Shown in pieces: positions 40,942-50,200 of a DNA stretch of 64,000 bases (the first letter of the stretch is position 1; each line of letters opens with the position of its first letter). This stretch comes from Pseudomonadota bacterium (lineage in GTDB: Bacteria; Myxococcota_A; Polyangia; Polyangiales; Polyangiaceae): NCBI GenBank assembly GCA_023423895.1, contig JAFAER010000075.1, positions 1 through 64,000 of the forward strand, written 5' to 3'. The position numbers and the translations under genes were made by a program. Below the pieces are notes generated by a model. It did not search any database. It was given only the letters and a program-made list of their open reading frames with translations, and had not been told where the DNA came from.

Positions 40942-43032
40942 ATGGGAATCATCGGTCGCATGAGGTCGAGGAGCTGGTTCGTTCTCCCGCTTCTTGGAGC
41001 GGCCATCCTCGTCGCGGGCGAGAGCATCGCGGCGCCGCCTGCGAAGTCATCGTCGTCGAAGAACGGCGCGACCACGAAGGGCCGCACGACGCCGTCGTCG
41101 AAGAACGCTTCGTCTCAGACGCCGTCGCCCCAGCGTCCGCGCACGACCGAGAGCGGCGTCCGGCGCCAGCTGGCCGGGGGCCCGACGTTCGACGAGACCG
41201 CGCTCGGCGCCGACACGCCGGAGCTGCGCGCGCTCGCCGCTGCAGAGCGCGAGCTGTTTCCGCCCTCACAGCGCGACCTCTCGTCGCCCTGGCCGCAGGA
41301 GCTGCCGTTCCCGGTCGCCGCGACGGACGACAAGCCGCGCGTGCACGCTTCGGGGCTGCCGCCGGCACCGCCGCCCAGCACTCCGCCGACGATCTCCGAG
41401 AGTGGGAAAGACCTCTCGTGGCTCGCGAAGCTCGACATGCCGGACTTGCCCGTCCGCTGGGACGCGCGCGTGGTCCGCTACCTCGAGTTCTTCAAGGACG
41501 ATCCGCGCGGGCGCGCCACCTTCACGATCTGGCATCGGCGCTCCGGTCGCTATCTCGCGCCGATGCGTAAGGCGCTCCGGAAGAAGAGCCTCCCCGAAGA
41601 TCTGACCGCGCTCGCGATGATCGAGAGCGGCTTCGACCCGGGCGCTCGTTCTCCCGTGGGCGCGCTCGGCCTCTGGCAGTTCATGCCGGAGACGGCGAAG
41701 ATCTACGGCCTGCTCCAGGATCGCTGGGCGGACCAGCGCATGAGCATCGTCATCGCGACCGAGGCCGCCGCCGATCACCTCGCGGACCTGAACCGCCGTT
41801 TCGGGAGCTGGGAGCTCGCGATGGCCGCCTACAACATGGGCTACGGCGGCGTGCTCCAGGCGGTGCGGCGCTACAACACGAACGACTACTGGGCGCTGTC
41901 GAAGCTCGAGGGCTCGATCCCTTGGGAGACGACGCTCTACGTGCCGAAGATCCTCGCTGCGGCGGTGGTCTCGAAGAACCTCGCCGCCTTCGGCTTCCAG
42001 GACGTCGTACCCGAGCCGACGCTCGAGGGTGAAGAGGTCCTCGTCGCGCCCGGAACGGCGCTCGCGACGGTGGCCCAGGCGTGTGGTGCCGACAAGAAAG
42101 AGATCGAGCTGCTGAATCCCGAGCTCCGCGCATCACGTACGCCACCTTCGCAGGAGGACTGGCCCGTGAAGGTGCCGGTCGCGAAGGCGAGCAATTGCTC
42201 GTCGAATCTCGCGCGCACGCGGAAGTCGGAGGGGGCGACCGAACGCTACGTCGTCCGGTTCGGCGAGTCGCTCGAGCAGATCGCGCAAGCGAGGAAGGTC
42301 TCGATCTCGAAGATCGTCGAGCTGAACGGGATCGCGCAGGGTGAGGTCGTGCGCGGCGGCACCGTCTTGCTCGTGCCGAAGGGCGACGGCTCGGCGACCA
42401 CGCCGCCGGTCGATCCCAAGAAGGCCGCGGAGAAGCCCGTCGTCGTCGTCCCGCAAGACGTCTTCGTCTATCCGGATCGCAGGCGCGTCTTCTATCGCGT
42501 CCAGGTGGGCGACACGATCAAGGACATCTGCGCCGCCTTCAAGGTCGCGCCCGACGAGCTCCGGCGCTGGAACGACATCGACCCGACCGCGCGTCTCGTC
42601 GAGAACATGACGCTGCAGCTCTTCGTCCCGCAGAACACGGACCTGTCGTCGACGGTCGTCCTCGGAGAGAACGACGTCCGCACCATCGTCGCGGGCACCG
42701 AGGAGTTCTTCCAGCACTGGGACGACAAGGGACGGCAGCGCACCGTCGTGACCGCGAAGGCAGGCGAGACCATCGAGGCCATCGGAAAGCGCCATGGCGT
42801 CTCGGCCGCCTCGATGGAGCGCATCAATCGTCGACCGCGCTCCGAGGTGCTCTCCGAAGGCGAACGAGTCGTCGTGTGGGCGGCCGCCCCGAGCGGGCAG
42901 TCGGCGGGCATCGGCAGCCTTGCCGCGGAGGGGCGTTCGAGCGGATCGCTCGCGAAGACGGCCCCCGCACCGGAGCCGACGCCTCCGCTCGTGACGCCTC
43001 CGGCACCGGATCTGTTGCCCTCGCTGCCCTGA
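40942..43032 (+). CDS. Lytic transglycosylase with LysM repeats (MltD-like)
   Basis: 696 residues. A signal peptide (about 1-30, RSWFVLPLLGAAILVAGESIAA) is followed by a Ser/Lys/Thr-rich spacer. A family-1 lytic transglycosylase domain lies at about 210-340: catalytic Glu in LTALAMIESGFDPGARSPVGALGLWQFMPETA, then AAYNMGYGGVLQAVRRYN. Three LysM-type peptidoglycan-binding repeats follow (VVRFGESLEQIAQARKVSISKIVELN, YRVQVGDTIKDICAAFKVAPDELRRWN and TAKAGETIEAIGKRHGVSAASMERIN). It cleaves peptidoglycan glycan strands. The tail is Pro/Ala-rich. Confidence 0.92.
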   Translation: MGIIGRMRSRSWFVLPLLGAAILVAGESIAAPPAKSSSSKNGATTKGRTTPSSKNASSQTPSPQRPRTTESGVRRQLAGGPTFDETALGADTPELRALAAAERELFPPSQRDLSSPWPQELPFPVAATDDKPRVHASGLPPAPPPSTPPTISESGKDLSWLAKLDMPDLPVRWDARVVRYLEFFKDDPRGRATFTIWHRRSGRYLAPMRKALRKKSLPEDLTALAMIESGFDPGARSPVGALGLWQFMPETAKIYGLLQDRWADQRMSIVIATEAAADHLADLNRRFGSWELAMAAYNMGYGGVLQAVRRYNTNDYWALSKLEGSIPWETTLYVPKILAAAVVSKNLAAFGFQDVVPEPTLEGEEVLVAPGTALATVAQACGADKKEIELLNPELRASRTPPSQEDWPVKVPVAKASNCSSNLARTRKSEGATERYVVRFGESLEQIAQARKVSISKIVELNGIAQGEVVRGGTVLLVPKGDGSATTPPVDPKKAAEKPVVVVPQDVFVYPDRRRVFYRVQVGDTIKDICAAFKVAPDELRRWNDIDPTARLVENMTLQLFVPQNTDLSSTVVLGENDVRTIVAGTEEFFQHWDDKGRQRTVVTAKAGETIEAIGKRHGVSAASMERINRRPRSEVLSEGERVVVWAAAPSGQSAGIGSLAAEGRSSGSLAKTAPAPEPTPPLVTPPAPDLLPSLP

Positions 43033-43114
43033 TCCGCCGGCTTGGGAGAGGCTGGCGGGCTGCGGCGCCGCGGAGACGGGGCGTGTCGGCCCGTCACGTG
43101 CCAGAATCGTCGTG

Positions 43115-44119
43115 ATGCGAAGGCTTCGCCGGCTCGTCATGGCTCTGTTGCCCGCGGTAGCCGCGTGCAACTCCATCGTCGGCTTCGGCGAGCTGCAGAA
43201 GGTCACCGTCCAGGAACAGGACGACGACGACGACGACTCGACGGTGCCGGGGCGGAGCGACGGCGGGAGCGGCAACGGTAGTGGCGACAGCGGGCCGGCG
43301 ATCGACGGCTCACCGTCTGGACCGAAGTGCGATCCGTCGAAGCCCTTTTCGCCGCCGGCCGCGCTGGCTGGGCCGGTGAACAGCGCGAGCTTCGAGGTGG
43401 CGCCGTCGCTCATGAATAACGAGCTGATGATCGTGTTCCAGCGGACGGTCGGCCCCGAAGGGGGCTCGCTCATGCTCGCCACGCGCTCGTCGATCGATGC
43501 CCCGTTCGGAGAGCCGAAGGAGCTCACGGCGCTCGCGCAAGGGCTCGTCGGCGTTCAACAGCCGACGATGACCGCGGACGGGCTCCTTCTCTTCTTCATC
43601 GGTGTCAGCGGCTCGAATGGTCGGCTCTTCACCGCGTCGCGCGTCTCACCGGCCGGCGAGTTCACGAACCGTCGCGCCGCCGACGAGCTCGACACGAACG
43701 GCAGCGAGTCGTTCCCGGCGCTCACCCCGAACGGCGAGGAGCTCTGGTTCTCGTCGCAGCCGGGCGTCGATGTCGACCGCCGCTTCTTCCGCAGTGTCCG
43801 AGACAGCATCGGCGACTACGGAACCCCGAGCCGCGTCACCGAGCTCGCCGCGAAGGCGGAGGCGGGCGTCGCGTTCTCGGCCGACGGCCTCACGGTCTTC
43901 TTCGGAAGCGAGCGAGCCGGCGGCGCAGGCGAGGTCGACATCTGGACCGCGAAGCGCCCTGCGCTCGGTGCGCCGTTCGGCGCGGCGAGCGTCGTCTCGG
44001 AGCTCAACAGCGCGGTCTCCGACTACCCCGGGTGGCTCTCGGCCGACGGCTGCCGGCTGTACTTCGGCAGCGATCGTTCGGGCGGCGGCGACCTCTTCGT
44101 CGCGACGCGCCCGCCGTGA
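43115..44119 (+). CDS. Lipoprotein with WD40-like (PD40) beta-propeller repeats
   Basis: 334 residues. MRRLRRLVMALLPAVAAC is the type II signal peptide (Cys 18). An Asp/Gly/Ser-rich linker with DDDDDD precedes a propeller built of PD40-type units: QQPTMTADGLLLFFIG, SFPALTPNGEELWFSSQPG, AGVAFSADGLTVFFGSERAG and YPGWLSADGCRLYFGSDRSGGGDLFVATR. Such domains bind peptides or polysaccharides. ATG 43115 is preferred to the overlapping GTG 43112. It stands alone before the convergent FadL-type gene. Confidence 0.82.
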   Translation: MRRLRRLVMALLPAVAACNSIVGFGELQKVTVQEQDDDDDDSTVPGRSDGGSGNGSGDSGPAIDGSPSGPKCDPSKPFSPPAALAGPVNSASFEVAPSLMNNELMIVFQRTVGPEGGSLMLATRSSIDAPFGEPKELTALAQGLVGVQQPTMTADGLLLFFIGVSGSNGRLFTASRVSPAGEFTNRRAADELDTNGSESFPALTPNGEELWFSSQPGVDVDRRFFRSVRDSIGDYGTPSRVTELAAKAEAGVAFSADGLTVFFGSERAGGAGEVDIWTAKRPALGAPFGAASVVSELNSAVSDYPGWLSADGCRLYFGSDRSGGGDLFVATRPP

Positions 44120-44154
44120 ACGCTCCGACGCTCGGCGCAGCTCGAAGCCGCGCC

Positions 44155-45582
44155 TCAGAACTTGTAGTTTACACCTACGCCGAGGATGATCGCTCGGGCG
44201 CTGTATTCGCCGCCGTTGATCGCTTCGGTGGCCGTTGGATTGCCGCGCACGGGGTTGACGCGCGGGACCTCCGCCTCCGCCGGGTCGACCGACGTTCCGT
44301 CGAGGAAGACCAGTGAGCCGACGGCGTCCATGCGCCAGTGCTCGGCGATGTGGATGCTGCCGCCGGCGCTGCCGATCATCTTGTTCGCGTCGTAGGTGAG
44401 CGGCGAGACCCAGGCAGGCGGGATGCCGCTCGTCTCGTACGAGAAGCCGGCGCGGAGGTCGATCCAGTAGTCGCGGATGAGGTCCTTGAGTGAAAGCTCC
44501 GTGCCGAGGCGGAACGAGCTCGAGTCCTGGAAGTTGCGCGGCATCGAGATCGGCGCGACGCCGAACGGGCTCGGAAAGCCGGTCACGTCGTAAAGGCGGA
44601 TGTTCTCCGAGCGGATGTCGATCGAGTCGTGAAGGCTCCAGAACTCGCGAACGTAGGCGGCCTCGATCCGGATGTTCGACTCGTCCGAGAGCTTCGTGCG
44701 GTACTCGACGCCGCCGCGGAGGACCGGTGGAAGGCGGAAGCGGACCGTTGCCTCGTTGCCCACCTGACTCGCGCGATCGAACGGAGCTGCCGTCGGCAAG
44801 CGTACGTTGACCTCGGCGGGGGCGTTGATCCAGAACGGAAGCTGTCCGGACAGACCGATGCGGATGTTCTCCGTCGGCACCGCGATCATGCCGAAGTTCG
44901 CGCTCGGGGCGATGATCGGCCCGACCTTGAGCTGGCTGAACGAGTCGTATTGCGGATCTTCGGGCGCGCCGATGAGGCGATCCGACGGGCTCGCGCTGAA
45001 GACGACGGTGGAGTTGAAGTTGCCGACGAGCGCCTGGATGCCGCCACCGACGCGGAACGACTCGACCGGCTTGTAGGCGAAGTAGCCGCCCGCGACCATG
45101 AGGGCCGAGCCTTCGAGCGAGACGAGCGAGTAGCGCGACGGCGACGGCCGTCCATCGAGCGTGAGCGGGTAGCTCGCGATCGCCGTGTACGGAGCGAAGA
45201 CACCGAACGCGGCGGTGAACTCCTTCTCCTTGCCGAAGTTGTAGGAGCCCGCGATCGTGGGGATGGGGAGGAACGGCGTCGTCCCGTTCACCTGCGGGAA
45301 CTCGATCGTCTGGACCGTGCCGCCCGCCGTCGTGACGTTCGTCGCGCGCGTGTACTCGGAGCTGAAGTTCAGCCACGAGGCGTCGACGAGGATGCTCGTT
45401 CCCGCATCGGCGAGGCCGGCGGGGTTGTACCAGATGGCTCCGAGATCATCGGCGCCGGCGACGAACGCGCCGCCGCGTCCGAGCGGACGGACTCCGCGAT
45501 CCGCCGTGTACAGACCCGCGGCCTGTGCACTGGAGCTGGCGAGGAGAAGGGCGGATCCGAGGAGGGCCGTGCGGCGTTTCAC
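44155..45582 (-). CDS. OmpP1/FadL-family outer-membrane transporter
   Basis: 475 residues. A signal peptide ends at SSAQA; the mature N-terminus GLYTADRGVRPLGRGGAFVAGADDLGAIWYNPAGLA is the hallmark of FadL-type channels, whose N-terminus plugs the barrel. NFSSEY, GVRPLG, SLKDLIRDYWIDLRAGFSYE and a closing Phe agree. FadL proteins pass long-chain fatty acids or other hydrophobic compounds across the outer membrane. GTG 45582 behind GCGGAG gives a normal signal peptide; longer starts add a poor N-terminus. It begins 13 bases after the PHP gene stop, so it is probably in that operon. Confidence 0.88.
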   Translation of the reverse strand: MKRRTALLGSALLLASSSAQAAGLYTADRGVRPLGRGGAFVAGADDLGAIWYNPAGLADAGTSILVDASWLNFSSEYTRATNVTTAGGTVQTIEFPQVNGTTPFLPIPTIAGSYNFGKEKEFTAAFGVFAPYTAIASYPLTLDGRPSPSRYSLVSLEGSALMVAGGYFAYKPVESFRVGGGIQALVGNFNSTVVFSASPSDRLIGAPEDPQYDSFSQLKVGPIIAPSANFGMIAVPTENIRIGLSGQLPFWINAPAEVNVRLPTAAPFDRASQVGNEATVRFRLPPVLRGGVEYRTKLSDESNIRIEAAYVREFWSLHDSIDIRSENIRLYDVTGFPSPFGVAPISMPRNFQDSSSFRLGTELSLKDLIRDYWIDLRAGFSYETSGIPPAWVSPLTYDANKMIGSAGGSIHIAEHWRMDAVGSLVFLDGTSVDPAEAEVPRVNPVRGNPTATEAINGGEYSARAIILGVGVNYKF

Positions 45583-45595
45583 GTACTCCGCGACT

Positions 45596-46531
45596 TTACC
45601 CGAGCTCAGCCGTCCTGGCCTCGACATTCCGCCGTGCACGCGCGCGGAGGAACACGACCCCGGTCACGCCGAGGAGACTCACGAGACGAAGCACGCGGTC
45701 TGCGCCGTTCTCGCCGCGATAGGCGTAGTCCGAGGTTCGCGGGACGTAGGGCTCGTTTCGCAGTGCGTCGACCAGCTCCGGGGAGCCGAGGAGGTTGCCG
45801 TCTCGATCGACGACGACCGTCCGCCGCGCGCGGATCGCGTCGAGGACGGAGGCGGCGGTCGCGGGCTCTTCGACGAACACGAGCGTGCGGCAGAGGCCGA
45901 GGATGCTCGCGAAGTGATAGTCCGACGAGCCGATCGCGGCCGGGCGTGGCGTCGTCTCCTCGTGATACGCGACGAGATCGTGCCACTGCCAGCTCGGGCT
46001 CCGTGATGCGAAGGCGATCGGGTGCATGACCTCGACGCCGTCGAGCTGCGAGCGAATGGGCTCGAGCCCGGGCTGGAACCGCTTCACCGGATGGGCGGCG
46101 ATCGCGACGCCGCCTTGCGCGTGGATGTCGGCGACGACGGCCTCGATCGGCTGATCGGGGGAGACGGTCCGCTCGAGACCAACGGCGATGAGGTGGTAGC
46201 GGCCCGTCGTCACCTCTTCGCCGGGGATGACGAGCGGTCCGTTCGTCAGCTCGGACCAGACGCGCGCGAATCGTCCGGCGAGGACCGTGTTGTGCTCGGT
46301 GACGCCGATCACGTCGAGCCCTCGGCGATCGGCCTGTCGCACGAGCGACAGCGGGGACAGCGTGCCGTCGCTGAAGGTCGTATGCGTGTGGAAGTCGGCC
46401 TCGAGCACGCGATAGCCGGCGCGGTGGACGACGGGGCGCTCCGGACGCGGATCGAACAGCGCTCCGCCGACGAGGCCGATGACGACGAGAAGCGCCGCCG
46501 CGATCCATGCGCGCGAGAGCTTCCCGATCAT
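45596..46531 (-). CDS. PHP-domain phosphoesterase-like protein, membrane-anchored
   Basis: 311 residues. One N-terminal membrane segment (about 9-26) is followed by a PHP-type metal site: EADFHTHTTFSDGTLSPLSLV, IGVTEHNTV, IPGEEVTTG, AIAAHPVKRF and IGSSDYH. A second hydrophobic segment near the C-terminus (LLGVTGVVFL) may make it double-spanning. PHP enzymes of this CehA/McbA-like group hydrolyse phosphate or carbamate esters; the substrate is not known. ATG 46531 lies in the end of the YIP1-like gene (4-base overlap). Confidence 0.82.
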   Translation of the reverse strand: MIGKLSRAWIAAALLVVIGLVGGALFDPRPERPVVHRAGYRVLEADFHTHTTFSDGTLSPLSLVRQADRRGLDVIGVTEHNTVLAGRFARVWSELTNGPLVIPGEEVTTGRYHLIAVGLERTVSPDQPIEAVVADIHAQGGVAIAAHPVKRFQPGLEPIRSQLDGVEVMHPIAFASRSPSWQWHDLVAYHEETTPRPAAIGSSDYHFASILGLCRTLVFVEEPATAASVLDAIRARRTVVVDRDGNLLGSPELVDALRNEPYVPRTSDYAYRGENGADRVLRLVSLLGVTGVVFLRARARRNVEARTAELG

Positions 46532-47136
46532 CGCCAGAGTGGCCCGAGCTGGTTCATGCCGAGGAAGTAGGCGAGCACGAGGGACGTCAGCGCGACCACG
46601 TGGAGGCCGGTCGCGAGCGCGGCGCGTGTTCGTGTCAGCCCGAGTCCCCGATGGAAGCAGGCATACGTGAGCACTGCGCTCCAGAGGAATGTGACGACGA
46701 CGAGCGGCGGAAGAAGCGCGAAGAGGACGGATGCCGGAGACGGCGCGAGGAGACAGACCGCCGCTACGAGCAGTAACGTCACGAGCCACGGCCCGTGGCC
46801 CGCGAGGTAGAGCGCGAAGGCGCGACGGACGGGGATCTCCTTCGCGACGATCCGAAGCGCAGCGCTGAGCGCGACGAGCTGGATGACCGGCACGTACGCG
46901 AAGGAGAACGTCGCGACGAAGAGCTCGACCGGAGCGAGACGGCCGGTGGCGGTGGTCGCGACCGCCGCGCCGATGACGAGGAGCAGCCGAAACGCACCTC
47001 CGGCGATCGTCGGTGCCTCGTCGCCCGCCTGTCTCGCCAGCTCTTCGTAGCCGCGAAAGGGTCGAACGAGCAGCCTGGCCGCACTGGACGGGTGCACGGC
47101 CCACGACGTTAGCGCGTCGACGCGCAGAGACTTCAT
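46528..47136 (-). CDS. YIP1-like multi-pass membrane protein
   Basis: 202 residues. The N-terminus MKSLRVDALTSWAVHPSSAARLLVRPFRGYEEL is followed by five or so hydrophobic segments (FRLLLVIGAAVATTA, ELFVATFSFAYVPVIQLVALSAAL, WLVTLLLVAAVCLL, LPPLVVVTFLWSAVLTYACF, VVALTSLVLAYFLGM). The pattern is that of YIP1-family bacterial membrane proteins. ATG 47136 is chosen over an upstream TTG. It is the first gene of a probable three-gene operon with the PHP and FadL-type genes. Confidence 0.65.
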   Translation of the reverse strand: MKSLRVDALTSWAVHPSSAARLLVRPFRGYEELARQAGDEAPTIAGGAFRLLLVIGAAVATTATGRLAPVELFVATFSFAYVPVIQLVALSAALRIVAKEIPVRRAFALYLAGHGPWLVTLLLVAAVCLLAPSPASVLFALLPPLVVVTFLWSAVLTYACFHRGLGLTRTRAALATGLHVVALTSLVLAYFLGMNQLGPLWR

Positions 47137-47209
47137 CGGAAGGCCCAAAGGGCAGAACGTCGGAGAGGCGAGCGCAAGTCAGCGACGGGACCGGCGCGAT
47201 CCGGTAAAC

Positions 47210-47227
47210 TGTCGGTCAATGCCGACA
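47210..47227. promoter_or_regulatory. Palindrome upstream of the giant SBBP/Ig-repeat gene
   Basis: TGTCGG (47210-47215) and CCGACA (47222-47227) are inverted around TCAATG. TAAACT at 47204-47209 could be a -10 box, which would place the palindrome at the transcription start, 48 bases before the ATG at 47275. Candidate operator. Confidence 0.4.
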
Positions 47228-47274
47228 ACGTCAGGCCCGACGCCCGTCGGCCGTGAAGTGGATGGGGGGATCGA

Positions 47275-50200
47275 ATGACCAAGCACCTGTGGCTCGTGCT
47301 CGTCGCGCTGCTGTCGGTCCTCATCGTCGATCGAGGCCGCGGGCCGTCCCCGCACGTCGCGCCCGGCGGTTCCTCCTCTTCCGCCGGATCCGCGGCTGGC
47401 GCGCAGGGGGCGACGCGGCTCGGGCAGCTGCCGATGCGCTTCGAGGAGAATGCTGGCCAGCTCGACGAACGCGTGCGCTTCGTCGCGCGCCGAGGCGGAG
47501 CGAGCTTGTTCCTCACCGACGACGGCGCGACGCTCGCGCTGCGCTCGCGTTCGAAAGGGCCCGAGGAGTCCGCGCGCGTCGAAAACGACGCCGTCCTCTC
47601 GTTCAGGGTGGCCGGGGGCCGCAAGGTCGCACCACGACCGAGCGCGACGCTCGAGACGAAGACGAGCTACTTCGTCGGGAGCGATCCGTCGAAGTGGCGC
47701 ACCAACATCGCGAGCCACGGGCGCGTGACGTACCCCGGCGTCCTCGACGGCGTGGACGTCGTCTATCACGGCGAGGAAGGGCAGCTCGAGTACGACCTCG
47801 TCGTCGCGCCGGGCGCGGATGCGCGCGCGGTTGCGATGGAGATCGACGGCGCAAACGGCCTGTCGATCACGAAGGACGGTGACCTCGCGATCCACACGGA
47901 GCGTGGCGAGCTCCTCCAGCCGAAGCCGCGCGTCTTCCAGCGCGACGCGGCCGGACGCGAGCGCGAGGTGGTGGCCGCCTATCGCGTGCTCGACGCGAAG
48001 AAGGTCGGCTTCGAGCTCTCGGCGTACGACGCCGATCGCGAGCTCGTCATCGATCCGATCATCGCCTACGGGACGTATCTCGGAGGGTCCGGCTTCGAGC
48101 AGCTCTTCGGGCAGACGCTCGCCGTCGACGCGACGGGCGCGATGTACGTCACGGGCTTGACCGACTCGAGCGACTTTCCGACGGCGAACGCAGCGCAGCC
48201 GGCGACCGGCGGCAACAGCGACGGGTTCGTCGCCAAGCTCAATCCCGCCGGCACTGCGCTCGTCTACGCGACGTACCTCGGCGGCAACGGCAACGACAGG
48301 GCGCGAGCGATCGCGGTCGACGCAACCGGCGCCGCGTACGTGATGGGGCTCACGCAGTCCGCAAACTTCCCGCTCCTCGCCCCGGCGCAGGGGACCTTCG
48401 GCGGCGGCACGGACATGTTCGTGACGAAGCTGAGCCCCGCCGGCACCATCGTGTACTCGACCTACATCGGCGGTTCTTCGACCGAGGAGGCGTGGGAGGC
48501 GATCGCCGTCGACGGCACCGGACACGCCTACGTCGGCGGGCGGACCACGTCGCCGGACCTGCCGGTCACGAGCGGCGCATTCCAGACGTCGCTCGCGGGT
48601 GGGACTGACGCGTTCGTCGCGAAGCTCAGTGCGGCAGGATCGGCGTTCGTCTATGCGACGTACGTCGGAGGGAGCGCGGACGACTACGGCGGCGGCATCG
48701 CGGTGGACGCCGGCGGGAGCGCCTACCTCGTCGGAGGCAGCAGCTCGCCCAACTTCCCGACGACGCCGGGAGCGTTCCAGACGTCCTTCGCCGGCAACGG
48801 CGACGCTTACCTCGTGAAGCTGAACGCGACCGGGACCGGGCTCGTGTACGGGACGTTCCTCGGCGGTGCGAGCATCGACGAGGGCTGGGGCGTAGCGGTC
48901 GACAGCGCGGGCAATGCGTTCGTCGTCGGGCACACGGCGTCGTACGACTTCCCGACCCAGGCGCCGTTCCAGGCTTCGCAAGCAGGCTCGTTCGACGGCT
49001 TCGTCACGAAGCTGAACGCCACGGGCTCGGCGATCGTGTACTCGACGTACATCGGCGGCAGCGAGGAGGACTTCCTCTTCTCCGGGATCGGACTCGACGC
49101 GAGCGGAAGCGTCTCCTTCGGGGCGCACACGCACTCGAGCAACTACCCGCTGATGCTCCCGATCCAGGCCGCGGACACGAGCCCGTACTGGTCGAACGCG
49201 GTCACGAAGCTCGGACCGGACGGGTCTCTCGCGTTCTCCACGTACCTCGGCGGCTCGGGCGACGAGATCCAGCACGGCGGCGTCGCGGTCGATCCTGCAG
49301 GGAACCTCTACGTCAGCGGCACCACCGAATCGACGGACTTCCCGACGCTGAACCCGTTCCAGCCAACGAACCACGGGAACTTCGACGCGTTCGTCGTCAA
49401 GATCATCGAGTCCGCCATCTCGATTGCTCCCGCGAGCGCCACCGTTCCTCCGCGTGGGACGCAGTCGTTCGCGGGCATCGGAGGCTCGGGCGGCTTCACG
49501 TATGCGGTCACCGTCGACGCGTCGGGCGGAGCAACGATCGACAGCGCCGGTAACTATCACGCAGGTCCGGTCGGCGGCGTCGTCGACCAGGTCGAGGTGA
49601 CGGACAGCGGCGGCGCCAAGGCAACGGCGAACGTCACGGTGACGGCGGGCGTGAGCATCACCCCCAGCTCGATCCCGACGACGCCTCCGCGTGGCGCGTC
49701 GATCCAGCTCGCGGCCTCCGGCGGCAGCGGCACCGGGTTCGTCTGGTCGATGGCCGCCGCGCCGTCGGGTGGCAGCGTCAGCGCGACGGGGCTCTACACG
49801 CCGGGATCGACCGGCGGGCCCGTCACCGACAGGGTGAGGGTGACCGACTCGCTCGGCAACGTAGGCGAGGTTGCGATTCCCATCGGCCTCGGCATCGCGA
49901 TCAGCCCCGCGTCGCCGTCGGCGCCGCCGCGAGGTGAAATCACCTTCAGCGCAACGGGCGGGAGCAACGCCGGCTACACGTGGTCCTCCGTCGCGCTTCC
50001 GTCGGGCGGATCGATCACCGCCGCCGGCGTTTACCGCGCCGGCTCGACCGGGAGCGTCAGCGACGTCGTTCGAGTGACGGACTCGCTCGGCAACACGGCG
50101 GATGCGACGGTCAGCGTCACCGCGGGGCTCGCGATCTCTCCAGCGGGCCCGAACAGCGCGCCGCCGCGCGGAACGATCGACTTCGGCGTCTCCGGCGGTA

